A stretch of DNA of 64,000 nucleotides, taken from Schistocerca nitens (lineage: Eukaryota; Arthropoda; Insecta; Orthoptera; Acrididae). Made by a program: the position numbers and the translations under genes. This document shows, in pieces, positions 31,694 to 42,125 of this stretch (position 1 is its first letter; each line of letters begins with the position of its first letter). The notes under the pieces were generated by a model. The model worked only from the letters and a program-made list of their open reading frames with translations. It ran no database searches and was not told the DNA's origin. The stretch lies in assembly GCF_023898315.1 (NCBI RefSeq), contig NC_064619.1, positions 302,350,150-302,414,149 on the forward strand. The letters are read 5' to 3'.

Positions 31694-33100
31694 CACTACT
31701 GGCCATTAAAATTGCTACACCACGAAGATGACGTGCTACAGGCGCGAAATTTAACTGACAGGAAGAAGATGCTGTGATATGCAAATGATTAGCTTTTCAG
31801 AGCATTGACACAAGGTTGGCGTCGGTAGCGATACCTACAACGTGCCGACATGAGGAAAGTTTCCAACCGATTTCTCATACACAAACAGCAGTTGACCGGC
31901 GTTGCCTGGCGAAACGTTGTTGTGATGCCTCGTGTAAGGAGGAGGAATGCGTACCATCACGTTTCCGACTTTCATAAAGGTCGGATTGTAGCCTATCGCG
32001 ATTGTGGTTTATCGTATCGCGACATTGCTGCTCGCATTGGTCGAGATCCAATGACTGTTAACAGAATATGGAATCGGTGGGTTCAGGAAGGTAATACGGA
32101 ACGCCGTGCTGGATCCCAACGGCCTCGTATCACTAGCAGTCGAGATGACAGGCATCTTATCCGCATGGCTGTAACGGATCGTGCAGCCACGTCTCGATCC
32201 CTGAGTCAACAGATGGGGACGTTTGCAAGACAACAACCATCTGCACGAACAGTTCGACGACGTTTGCAGCAGCATGGACTATCAGCTCGGAGACCGTGGC
32301 TGCGGTTACTCTTGACACTGCATCACAATCAGGAGCGCCTGCGATGGTGTACTCAACGACGAACCTGGGTGCACGAATGGCAAAACGTCATTTTTTCGGA
32401 TAAATCCAGGTTCTGTTTACAGCATCATGATGGTCGCATCCGTGTTTGGCGACATCGCGGTGAACGCATATTGGAAGCGTGTATTCGTCATCGCCATACT
32501 GGCGTATCACCCGGCGTGATGGTATGGGGTGCCATTGGTTACACGTCTCGGTCACCTCTTGTTCGCATTGACAGCGCTTTGAACAGTGGACGTTACATTT
32601 CAGATATGTTACGACCCGTGGCTCTACCCTTCGTTCGATCCCTGCGAAACCCTACATTTCAGCAGGATAATGCACGACCGCATGTTGCAGGTCCTGTACG
32701 GACCTTTGTGGATACAGAAAATGTTCGACTGCTGCCCTGGCCAGCACATTCTCCAGAACTCTCACCAATTGAAAACGTCTGGTCAATGGTGGCTGAGTAA
32801 CTGGCTCGTCACAATACGCCAGTCACTACTCTTGATGAACTGTGGTATCGTGTTGAAGCTGCATGGGCAGCTGTACCTGTACACACCATCCAAGCTCTGT
32901 TTGACTCAATGCCCAGGCGTATCAAGGCCGTTATCAAGGCCAGAGGTGGTTGTTCTGGGTACTGATTTTTCAGGATCTGTTCGCCCAAATTGCGTGAAAA
33001 AGTAATCACATGTCAGTTCTTGTATAATATATTTGTCCAATGAATACCCGTTTATCATCTGCATTTCTTCTTGGTGTAGCAATTTTAATTGCCAGTAGTG
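31694..33100 (+). mobile_element. Complete Tc1-like transposon, 1407 bp
   Basis: TA duplications at 31692-31693 and 33101-33102. Inverted ends are CACTACTGGCCATTAAAATT and, from the right, CACTACTGGCAATTAAAATT, each continuing GCTACACCA. A different family from the Tc1 at 27723. It lies just downstream of the protease-homolog gene, whose poly(A) signal is at 33180. Confidence 0.95.
31925..32965 (+). pseudogene. Tc1-like transposase with one premature stop
   Basis: Start at ATG 31925 (MPRVRRRNAYHHVSDFHKGR). HTHs: GLSYRDIAARIGRDPMTVNR and SLSQQMGTFA. The catalytic Asp is in VIFSDKSRFCL (Lys where relatives have Glu, next to the catalytic Asp), the second in PTFQQDNARPHV, and Glu in HSPELSPIENVWSM. 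Reading stops at TAA 32798-32800. The same frame then continues LARHNTPVTTLDELWYRVEA to DSMPRRIKAVIKARGGCSGY and TGA 32963-32965, the normal family end. So a single nonsense codon truncates a 346-residue protein after the catalytic domain. Probably recently inactivated. Confidence 0.9.
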
Positions 33101-33179
33101 TATATCGACAGTGTCGCGTGTAATACTTTATGTACATTAATAAGAGAAACCTGGGAGCCTAATTGACTGTATAGTGTAC

Positions 33180-33185
33180 TTTATT
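33180..33185 (-). terminator. Poly(A) signal AATAAA of the protease-homolog gene
   Basis: TTTATT on the + strand is AATAAA on the - strand, 128 bases after the TAA/TGA end of exon 2. The short 3' UTR contains the (CT)n run. Confidence 0.65.
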
Positions 33186-33207
33186 GAAAACGGTGCTTGT
33201 TTACAAG

Positions 33208-33208
<1 letters not shown>

Positions 33209-33265
<57 letters not shown>
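33209..33265. repeat. (AG)n microsatellite in the 3' UTR
   Basis: About 28 uninterrupted AG units. It would be transcribed as (CU)n in the 3' UTR of the protease-homolog mRNA. Confidence 0.95.
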
Positions 33266-33268
<3 letters not shown>

Positions 33269-33313
33269 GATATTCTGTACACTAGCAGCGAGATGATACA
33301 CTGAACAAGTGCA

Positions 33314-33920
33314 TTAGACTCCACCAAGAATCCCATAAATCCAGTTGCGCAAGGGTACAACATAGGTATAGACCCCAGGATAGCCGGGTAGCCCACATCC
33401 GCTGTTCCAGGAGACGATTCCCACCTGCTCCGAACCGGACACTAGGGCACTGCCCTCGTCGCCCGCACAAAAGTCCTTGCCGCCTTCACTCACTCCGGCG
33501 CAGATCATGTTGATGGTGAGGTTCCCGTAGGTGGCATTGCATGCGGCGGTGTCTATGATTTCGACGCTGACTGCCTGGAGCTCAGAGGAGAGACTGCCGC
33601 CAGACGAGGAAGCGCCCCAGCCAGCGACCGTGGCGGGGCTCCCTACTGCCGTCTCGTTCCAGGTGACGGGTATGGCTTGCACGTCGGGGCCGAAGACGAA
33701 GGGCTCGGAGACGCGCAGCCCGCCGATGTCGTTGTCGAAGCCGTCGAAGCTAGCGTGCCAGAATTTGACCACGACCGTGTACAACGAGCCGCCGCTGCCC
33801 CGGCTCGAACTGCCGGCCCGGACCTGCATGCTGTAGATATCGCCCTCCACGACGCAGCGGGCAGAGGTCAGTGCATAGATGCTGCTCACGATGGACGCCC
33901 CGCAGTCGCTGCTGCCACCT
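33314..33920 (-). CDS. Exon 2 of a secreted serine protease homolog (catalytically dead)
   Basis: Encodes residues 57-258 of a chymotrypsin-fold protein. The acceptor TTTTGTGTGGCAG precedes 33920. The exon starts with one base that completes the split Thr codon of exon 1. Family landmarks: CGASIVSSIYALTSARC (residues 63-79), FDNDIGGL (Asp121 retained), TVAGWG, MICAGV, KDFCAGDEGSALV (205-217) and SGCGLPGYPGVYTYV. The catalytic His is Arg78 (SARC instead of AAHC) and the catalytic Ser is Glu212 (GDEGS instead of GDSGG). The trypsin-type S1 Asp (206) is kept. Cys63-79 and Cys208-232 can form the usual disulfides. Known serine protease homologs act as cofactors or decoys in immunity, digestion or reproduction; the role here is unknown. 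Confidence 0.88.
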
Positions 33921-34162
33921 CTGCCACACAAAAGAACGGCTGCACTCGTTTCCATAAAACAAGGCAATTTAGCTATCACACGACGTTATTAAAAATCACA
34001 TCAATGAACATAAATCAGGAATAACATTCGTAAAGAAACATCTAGCTTACAAATAAAGTTTATTGCACTTTCATTCGTATTCAGAAAGTCTTCAACTCTT
34101 CCCATCTAGGTGCTTAGTGAACATGCGTGTCCTGCATGATAGATTGTCTGTTTTCCATTTAC

Positions 34163-35745
34163 ACTGTCTGAGCAAAAGTATCCAGTGACACCTATGTGAT
34201 GCAGAATGGATCACTATGCGCTAATGTGACAAAAGTCACGGGACACCTCCTAATATCGTGTGGGACCTCCTTTTTCCCAGCCTAGTGCAGCACCGCGACG
34301 TGGAATGGATTCAACAAGTCGATGGAAGCCCCCTGCAGAAATATTGAGCCATCCTGCCTCTAGAGCCATTCACAATTATTCTGAAAGTGTTTCTGGTGCA
34401 GGATTTTGTATACAAACTGATAGCTTGATTAAGTCCCACAAATGTTCCATAGGATTCATGTTGGGGGATCTGTGGCCAAACTGTTCACTCCGATAGACCA
34501 GAATCTTTCTCAAGCCACTCGCGAACAGTTGCGGCCCAGTGATATGGCATATCGTTGTTTGGGAAAATTAAGTCCATGAATGTCTGCAAATGGCCTCCAA
34601 GTAGTCGAACATAACCATTTCCAGTCAGTGATCGGTTCAGTTGGATCAGAGGATCCAGTCCATTCTATGTAAACACAGCCAACACCATTATGGAGCCCCT
34701 ATCAGCTTGCGCAGTGCCTTGTTGACAACTTGGACTCGTGGTTTCGTGGGGTCTGCACGACACTCTAATCATATCATCAGTCCTTACCAGCTGAAATCGG
34801 GACTCAGTTTTCCAGTCGTCTAGGGTCCAACCGGTACGATCACGAGCGCAGGAGAGGAGCTGCAGGCCATGTTGTGCCGTTAGCAAAGGCACTCGCGTCG
34901 GTCGTCTGCTGCCACAGCCCATTAACGCCACACTTCGCCGCTCTGTCCTTACGGATACGTTCGTCGTACGTCCTACACTGATTTCTGCGATTGTTTCACG
35001 CTGTGTTGCTTGGTTGTTAGCACTGACAACTTTACGCAAACGCAGGTAGTTGGTGGTTAATTGAAGGCCGTCGGCCACTGAGTTGTCTGTGGTGAGAGAC
35101 AATGTCTGAGACTTGGTATTATCAGAACGCTCCTGACACTGTGCGTCACAGAATTTTGAATTCCTTAACGATTTCCGAAATGGAATGCTCATGCGTCCAG
35201 CTCCAACTACCATGCCACGTCCACAGTCTGTTAATTCCTGTCGTCTGGTCACAATCGCCTCAGAAACCTTTTCAAATAAATCACCTGAGTGCGAATGTCA
35301 TCTACGCCTTTGCACTGCTCTTTCATACCTTGTATACGCGGTGCTATCGATATATAAGCATGTGCATGTCGTTATCCCACGACTTGTCGCCTCAGTATAT
35401 GTCACTAAAGGACATAGTATAAAAGGAGGCGTGGAGTATTGTCTTGTCAGTAGAGAAACAGTAACTGCAGAGAGGCTTGCTCAGGAGAGCTCAGTCACTT
35501 CGAATGTGGACTAGTTGTGAGATGTCACCTGAATAATTGATTCGTCAGGGACACTTCAACCCTTCTAAAGCTGCCCAAGTCGACTTTTGTTGATGTGATT
35601 GTGAAGTGGAAACGCGAAGGAACAACCACATCTCCAGGAATACCTCATACAAGGAAGAGCATTGTACCTGAAGCAGAGTGTATCAAGGAATACATGAGTT
35701 TCTTGAACGGTGTTTCAGTCTAGTGAGTGATTTTAGAAGCACATG
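34163..35745 (+). mobile_element. Tc1-like relic (family B) split by another Tc1
   Basis: Left piece 34163-34209 begins with the terminal repeat TACACTGTCTGAGCAAAAGT. The right piece from about 35400 (ACATAGTATAAAAGGAGGCG, TTCGAATGTGGACTAGTTG, then a transposase start with CCCAAGTCGACTTTTG) continues to about 35745. The interruption is the family A Tc1. Confidence 0.55.
34210..35405 (-). pseudogene. Tc1-like relic (family A), transposase decayed
   Basis: Read on the - strand, a leader is followed by RRQELTDCGRGMVVGAGRMS at 35250, a HTH-like SIPFRKSLRNSKF, RRPTRVPLLTAQHGLQLLSC, DRTGWTLDDWKTESRFQLVR and, in later frames, Asn-Gly-Met and Leu-Val-Glu-Ser segments down to the CCCGTGACTTTTGTCACATT end near 34215. 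The order matches a ~340-residue Tc1 transposase with internal deletion around the first catalytic Asp. Inactive. Confidence 0.65.
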
Positions 35746-36084
35746 AAAAAATACACATGACTGTTTCTCTTGATGTGACACAACAGTTTGTCTTTTTGTG
35801 CAGAGTTAGTAAGTATTACGAGTACTTTATATTTAAGTGCTGTATTGTCCATTAAAACTATTTCGAGAGTATTGTTAATTCCCCAGTTACAGAGTTTTAT
35901 GGCGAGTAAACACGCAATAGTTGCAAATGAAATGTGTTTACCTAATGTTTTGTCAATTTTCCCTGTCTTCAAAAGCGAAATTTCTGTTACCAATAGCTTC
36001 TGTTTCAGAACGTATGTAGCTTGTAACTGGTTTTTTGATTGTTAGTGTGTGGTAGAGTCATAATGTAACGCATAGACTATTATA

Positions 36085-36720
36085 TAGGGTGAACATTAAT
36101 AAAAACGAAAAACTGCAGGGACAGGTTCCTGACTGGAAATGGACGGAAAGAGATCCTACGAATACGAGTATGTGTCCGGGAATTCACTGTTGCCAAGATA
36201 GATGGCGCTGACGAATGACAATTCTTCTGACCACGCACCTTCTGCTTCTTGTGTGTTGCAGGCTGCAGCGTACTGTAAGGAGCAGAATGGTCCGGTATGC
36301 ACGTCTGTAACAAGCCGAGATGGTATTTGCGTACGCCCTAGCATATGGAAACGGTCGAGAGGCAGAAAACCGGTCCTCAAAATCTGATGTACGCGTAGTC
36401 CGCCGCCTCCCTGCACGTTCGTCTGTCTGAAAGGACCCATGATCACACAAACGCCCAAAATAGGATTGACATATTGTGTGATGTGGCTGGTGTCTGTTAG
36501 GATACTTGTTTTGGTATAGCTGTGCTGCCTCTCGACCGTTTCCATCTGCTTGGCCGTACACAAAGCCCATCTTGGCCTGTTCCCGACATGAACATGACGG
36601 ACCATTATGCTGCTTACAGTATACTGCATCAATCACACAGCCTGCAACATTTCTTCCTCCATTTCCAGTCAAGAATCCGTACCTGCACTTTGTCGGTTTT
36701 GTACTAGCGTTCATCCTGTA
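36085..36720. mobile_element. Foldback (hairpin) MITE, ~636 bp
   Basis: The two halves are imperfect inverted copies over roughly 280 bases. For example, CATATGGAAACGGTCGAGAG (left) pairs with CTCTCGACCGTTTCCATCTG (right), and CTGCAGCGTACTGTAAGGAG with CTGCTTACAGTATACTGCA. Ends are AGGGTGAACATTAATA and, inverted, AGGATGAACGCTAGTA with flanking TA. No transposase. The single-stranded form would make a long hairpin. Confidence 0.8.
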
Positions 36721-37029
36721 TAAAGTAGAGACAAGATCTTTTCTACAGAAACACTTTTAAATTTGAATAGAATATTTGTCCCTAGGCGCATGACCATGTT
36801 GTACCTAGAAACAGTTTTTGACATTTGGAAAAAAGCTTTTTCTTTTGGAGTAATTTTTGTAATTTCAGAAAAAGACTGTAGTATACAAAATGATTGCTAC
36901 GATTAGTATCATTTTAAAACGGGACAAGAAAATATTTTAAATTTATATTACTTGGTTGGTTGGAGGAGAAAGTCTGAAAACTTTTTCACTCCACAAGACT
37001 CTCCCCTGTTGAAGGGCAGGGACCATCGA

Positions 37030-37247
37030 ACCGAGATAGGTGGCGCAGTGGTTAGCACTCTGGACTCGCATTCGGGAGGACGACGGTTCAAACCCACGTC
37101 CGGCCATCTTGATTTAGGTTTTCCGTGATTTCCCTAAATCGCACCAGGCAAATGCTGGAATGGTTCCTTTGAAAGGGCACGACCGGTTTCCTTTTCCGTG
37201 CTTGCCGCAATCCGAGCTCGTGCGCCATCTCCAATGACCTCGATGTC
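37030..37247 (+). mobile_element. tRNA-derived SINE (same family as 27402)
   Basis: CCGAGATAGGTGGCGCAGTG carries the A box and ACGGTTCAAACCC the B box. The body TTTCCGTGATTTCCCTAAAT matches the 27.4-kb copy. GGGCAGGGACCATCGAA on the left recurs as GGGCAGGAACCATCGAA at about 37635, a duplication flanking SINE plus hairpin together. Confidence 0.8.
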
Positions 37248-37257
37248 GAATATTCTT

Positions 37258-37612
37258 AGTATTAGTTGTAAACAGTCTTGGTTGCAATTTTACTTTTTTT
37301 ATTTACCAACTACGCGTTTCGCCTTATTTAGGCATTTTTAGGCTGATCTTAATTTGGTATTTCTTGGGCCGATCCTTTAGACGGTATAGCTAAGGGCGTC
37401 GTCGAGTACATCAGGCCAACATCGCCTTCGTACACTGCCTAAAGGATCGTCCTAAGAAATACCAAATTAAGATCAGCCTGAAGATGCCTAAATAAGGTGA
37501 AACGCGTAGTTGATAAATAAAAAAAACTAAAATTGCAACCAAAACTGTTTTCAACTAATACTATTAAAAACTGGTTTGCTGATTCGTGCCACAGATGGAT
37601 TGGAAGAATTTA
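37258..37612 (+). mobile_element. Penelope-like inverted pair with hammerhead-like core
   Basis: Two ~122-bp arms (37258-37381 and 37438-37562) form an inverted repeat around a 56-bp centre. The unit is flanked by GAATATTCTT at 37248-37257 and 37613-37622. The right arm contains CTGAAGA-TGCCTAAATAAGGT-GAAAC (37478-37503), which fits the hammerhead ribozyme core CUGANGA - stem II - GAAA. The left arm (- strand, 37344-37317) keeps the stem II pairing GCCT/AGGC and GAAAC but has CTAAAAA in the first box. Penelope-like elements are known to carry hammerhead motifs in their pLTRs. No GIY-YIG/RT gene remains. Confidence 0.5.
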
Positions 37613-37639
37613 GAATATTCTTCTTTTTTCCTAGGGCAG

Positions 37640-38345
37640 GAACCATCGAACATTGCGGAGGGTGGTTGTAAAAAATCGTAGGAATCAGTAAAGGGAATCA
37701 CTTGTGAGATCGAAAGTGCTACCAGCAGTCCATTTAGCCCAAAGACTGTGCGTAGGTAGCTCAAAGAAATTGGAGCATAGTGTACAGCCGGCCGGAGTGG
37801 CATTGCTGTTCTAGGCGCTACAGTCTGGAACCGAGCGACCGCTACGGTCGCAGGTTCGAATCCTGCGTCGGGCATGGATGTGTGTGATGTCCTTAGGTTA
37901 GTTAGGTTTAATTAGTTCTAAGTTCTAGGCGACTGATGACCTCAGAAGTTAAGTCGCATAGTGCTCAGAGCCATTTGAACCATTTTGAACCATAGTGGAC
38001 AAACAGTTACTGACAAGCGATACCACTGCTAAGCGACGCTTGCCGTGGTGTAAAGAACGACTCCATAGCACAGTGGATGACTGTAAACGAGTGATTTATA
38101 GTGGTGATGAACGCTATATCGACAGAAGGTTTTGGGTGTGGTGAATACCTGGAAAATGTTATCTGCCGTCACGTGTAGTGTCAACAGGAAAGCTAGTGTT
38201 ACGGTATCGGAATATTTTTCGTGCTTAATGTATGGTCCCGTTATTGTGCTTAAGAAAACGCTACAAGTGGAAGAATATGAACACATTTTGCAGGATTGTA
38301 TACTGCGGGAGCTTGTATGCTTCTGTGATACAGGTAATGTTACCA
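37640..38345 (+). pseudogene. Tc1-like transposase fragment, split by a SINE
   Basis: Before the SINE, an HTH-like segment reads SPFSPKTVRR-like followed by LKEIGA. After it (38010 on) come KRRLPWCKERLHSTVDDCKR, VIYSGDERYIDRRFWVW (first catalytic Asp region) and ENVICRHV. Downstream frames give decayed GPLVVL-like and THFAGLYTA pieces. The C-terminal half is missing, and the match stops near 38345 where LINE sequence begins. Confidence 0.65.
37787..37990 (+). mobile_element. tRNA-derived SINE (GCCGGCCGG family)
   Basis: Flanked by CATAGTG(T/G)AC at 37777 and 37991. The A-box region is damaged (GAGTGGCATTGCTGTT); the B box CAGGTTCGAATCC is intact. It ends CCATTTGAACCATTTTGAAC. It interrupts the Tc1 transposase above. 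Confidence 0.85.
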
Positions 38346-39293
38346 TTGATGCAACTACATCGTAGTGGCCAGACAAACATGTGGTTTCTGAAGAGAGACC
38401 TGTCGAGCATTTTCACGGGCACTGGCTGTTAAACAGCACCCCATTCGGTTCTCCAGGTGGGAACTACACAGGAGGATGTTGTCGTCACGAGAAACAAAAA
38501 CTGGTGTGAACTGCTGAAAGCAAAGGTAAACTACAGGCTTTATAGTTCCAGGGGACATGCAGTTGTACGCTATGGCTTAATGACGATGGGATCCTCCTGG
38601 ATATAATGTTCCAGAAGTTAAATAGTACCCAATTCTATTCCCCTGGCGGGAACTGTTCAGGAAGATATTGTCATCAGGAAAACAAAATTGGGATTCTATG
38701 GGCTGAAGCTTGGAAAGTTAGAGCCCTTAACTGGGTGGATAGGTTAGAGAATTAAATAAGGTAAATGGATAGGACAAAATCAGATGTAGTGGAAATTGGT
38801 GAAGTGCGATGGCAAGAAGAACGAACTTCTGGTCATGTCAGTACAGGGTTATCACTACAAAATCGAATAGAGGTAGGTCTAATAATGAATGAGAAAGTAG
38901 GAATACGGATAAGCTATTTGAACACATTATAACAACAAAGACAGACACAAATACAACACCCACCACATTAGTTCAAGTTTATAAACCTATTAGCTCCACA
39001 TATGGTAGAGAGATTGAACAAATGTATGATGAAATAAACAAAACTATTCAGATAGTAAGGGAGATGAAAATTTAATTGTTATTGGCGACTGGAATTCGGT
39101 AGTAGGAAAAGGACAAGAAGGAAAAATGGTAGGAAAACATGAACTAGAGAAAAAGAATGAATGGGGAAGCCACCTGGTAGAATTTTTCACAAAGTACAAT
39201 TTAATCATTGCTAATATTTAGTCTCATAATCATTAAAGAAGGTTGTGTACAGGAAGAGGCCTGGAGACATCAGAAGGTTTCAAACAGATTATA

Positions 39294-40549
39294 CAGTGTA
39301 ATACAAAAATCACTTTGCAGCATTGGAAAGATATGGAAATTTATTGAGGTAACTTACAGAATCAGCAGATATGTCATTTTGTGGCAAACAACCTCAGGTT
39401 TCACATAAAAGTATCCAGTAACGTTTTGGTTCGATCTGACTACCATTTCTGATGTGCAAACATCCCACCAGTAATCTGTTCCTCCCACACTTATTAGAGC
39501 AAATTGGGTGTAAGTTGTGCAATGGCTGCATCAATTTTTCAGGTCCCCTAAATTGTTTGGTATGGAAGGAAACGGAAACCCCAGAGAAAGAAGTCCAGTG
39601 GGATCAAGTCTGAGGAGCGAGGTGGTCATGCGATTGGCCCTTCACGGCCAATCCACCGACCTAGCAAGCGATTATCAAGGAAACTTAGAACTTCCATGAG
39701 GAGGAAATGAGGTGGTGCACCGTATTTCTGGTAGTAAACCATCTCATCTCGGTCATCTTCATCGTTGTGTGGAGTTAAAAGTTTTCAAGCATATCCTGAT
39801 ACACAAACCAGTGACAGTTTTTTCTTGAAGAAGAAGGGGCCGTGCACTTACAGTTTGCTAAGGGCATAAAACAGATAACGTTTCAGCGTTGCATACGGAT
39901 TTTCGCTGTCCCATATTCTGCAGTTGTGGGTGCTCATCATGCCACTGATAGGAAATAGAGACCCATCGCTGAAGATTATTGTTTTCAGGAATGTCTCGTC
40001 GTCCTCTATCCAGAGTTCCCCACGAGCAACCTTATCTGCACCACTAATGTGCTGTGCCATTAGGAATCTGTATGGTTTCAAGCGTAAACGTATAGAATGT
40101 ACTCAGTCTTTTGTGGAATGCCAGTCTCGTGAGGCGTGTGTCGCATTGTTTTTTTGTGGATTGATGGCAAAGCTCTCCTTAAACTGTTCGACATGATCAT
40201 CGACTTACGGTCGATCTGGTGATTTATCATGTCGAAGTGAACAACCCATTTCAACAAATTTCTTGTGCGAAGAGTAAATTGTAGGCCTGTTTGGAGGTTC
40301 TTTAGCGTATTCGGTGCAAAAATTACGCCGAATCGTTTCATAAAACCAAACCACACAGTGAGCACACTCCACACCAGTGACAGAAGCTATTTTAACTGTG
40401 CTTCTGGTGGCGCAATGGGATACTGATGCAGTATGTGAATCAAACTAGAGGTTGTTTGCTGCAGAATGACACATCTATCGATTCTGTAAGCTGTCTCAAT
40501 AAATTTCTACGTCGTTCTAAAGTTCTGAATTCCTTTTTGACTCGCCCTG
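39294..40549 (-). mobile_element. Mariner-like element inserted in the LINE
   Basis: TA at 39292-39293 and 40550-40551. The right end inverted is CAGGGCGAGTCAAAAAGGAA; the left end is the diverged CAGTGTAATACAAAAATC. Both ends share AAATTTATTGAG and CTTACAGAATC internally. The flanking LINE codons (QTDY...) join across it. 1256 bp. Confidence 0.75.
39848..40374 (-). pseudogene. Mariner-like transposase fragments
   Basis: On the - strand, FGFMKRFGVIFAPNTLKNLQ and SMIMSNSLRRALP fall in the linker/HTH region. GADKVARGELWIEDDETFLK follows, then TIIFSDGSLFPISGM with the first catalytic Asp and NCRIWDSENPYAT. Relatives have SDES at that place. The C-terminal catalytic part is degraded below 39848. 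Distantly similar to the mariner at 29.2-30.2 kb. Confidence 0.65.
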
Positions 40550-41439
40550 TATAATTATAAAACAGAGATTTCGAAATCGGAGGCAAATGAGTACTCTAAG
40601 TACAATGTATCGGTGAAACAGCAGAAAATTAGGAACGAAAGAATATTGGACCTGTATAAGTTGAAATAACCAGAATTTGTTGAGTGTTGCAAAGGAAGTA
40701 TTAGACAATGTTTTACTGAAATAGGAATAAGGAAAACAATAGAAGACGAATGGGTACTCTTGAGAGGTGTAATAGTGAAGGCATCATATGATCAAATAGG
40801 TGAAAAGACAAGACCCTTGGATGACATACGAGATATTTGGTTTATATGATGGAAGGAGAATAAAAATACAGCTGATGAAGCAGGAAAAAGTGAATAAAGA
40901 GGTCTAAAACGAGACTGACAGAAAATGCAAAATGGCAAAGCAGAAACTGTATAAGCATGCATGACTTGGGGAAAGTAGATGCTTTCTATAGGATAATTAA
41001 AGAGATCCTTGGAGAAAAAAGAAACAACTGTATGAATATCAAGATATCTAGCAAGTCAGTAATAACAAGGAGACGGCACGACCGTGGGGTCGGGCATCTG
41101 TCCGCAATTTTGTGTGGTGGAAGAGGACCCCTAACACCTCACGTGGTTAAAATATTAGGACGCACTACTCGGAAAATCCCGAGAAAAATCGATCCAAAAT
41201 TTCCTAGGTGCCTTATGAGTGTAAAATGTTAGACCACTGCCGAGCCGCCGTCTGGCCTACATGGTTAGCGCTCAGACCCTTACGCCAAAGGTCTCGGGCT
41301 CGATTCCTCCTCTGGCACTTTTTTTTCTTCTGTTGCTTGCAAAATTGCAGCGCATTGTTACAGGAGAATCGTGAAATTAATTCCCGGGAAGATTGTACAA
41401 AAAATCATTCTATATTTCACCATCAATTATCGTCACCAA

Positions 41440-41654
41440 TATTCAGAGGCATGACTCGATATGCCTGGTTTGCCACAAAATTGTCAGAAACTCGAAACGT
41501 TTTCGTAAATGTTAATGGGCCATGTTTTTGTACAGATTTATTGCAAACGCCCTGTGATTGTGAAAAATCCGCTTTTATATGTCGCGCAAGATGTCGCAAA
41601 AATTATTGCTTTGTTTGTTTTTACGATAATTACCACTGCGGTTCTTGTTTATAA
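41440..41654 (+). pseudogene. Cys-rich C-terminal protein fragment of unknown family
   Basis: A 148-codon frame (41208-41654) ends here; its first ~75 codons are antisense/tRNA-like DNA and probably not protein. The last ~70 residues look real: TRYAWFATKLSETRNVFVNV, then CFCTDLLQTPCDCEKS, and FICRARCRKNYCFVCFYDNY before HCGSCL. Eight Cys and one His in the last 34 residues suggest one or two zinc-binding knuckles, as found at the C-termini of some DNA transposases. I do not recognise the family. Confidence 0.4.
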
Positions 41655-41957
41655 TTATTATATGTATTAAAATTGAATGTTTTCCAACGACTTTGTAATT
41701 CTGATTAAAAAGGAATGTTTCTCCTCGTATACTTTACAATGAAAAATGGAAAACCCACCGCCATGAATTGTGTTGTTGGACAAAAAGAAAATAATTTTTA
41801 TTCAATAATGAGACTAATTTGTTAAAGACAATGTAGGTTTGGGAAACTTTCTGAATAATTGGTGGAATAACCAAAGAAAATGAAACAGAAGAAAAAAAAG
41901 TGCCTGAGGAGGAATCGAACACGAGACCTTTGGCGTAAGAATCCGAGCCCTAAACAC

Positions 41958-42125
41958 TTTTTTTTTTCTTTTTATCTCATTTTGTTCTAGATTGTTCGTT
42001 GAATTTGTTCGTGGCGGACGTCCGATGACGCCTGTTCAGGTTGATCGTTGATTCGTTCACTCAGATTTTTTGTTACAGAGGGTAGCTAAACCCTCTGACC
42101 GAACACGCTGAGCTACCGTGCCGGC
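41958..42125 (-). mobile_element. tRNA-derived SINE (GCCGGCACGGTAGCTCAG family), inverted
   Basis: On the - strand, GCCGGCACGGTAGCTCAGCG starts at 42125, followed by CAGAGGGTTTAGCTACCCTC and an A-rich tail ending near 41958. It appears to have inserted at the A box of the right tRNA-like module of the TIR element. Confidence 0.75.

Noticed and set aside
37564-37875. Protein-like peptide MPDAGFEPATVAVARFQTVA, also seen at 49043-49435
   Set aside because: It is translation of the antisense strand of the SINE tRNA-like head and appears wherever the SINE does.
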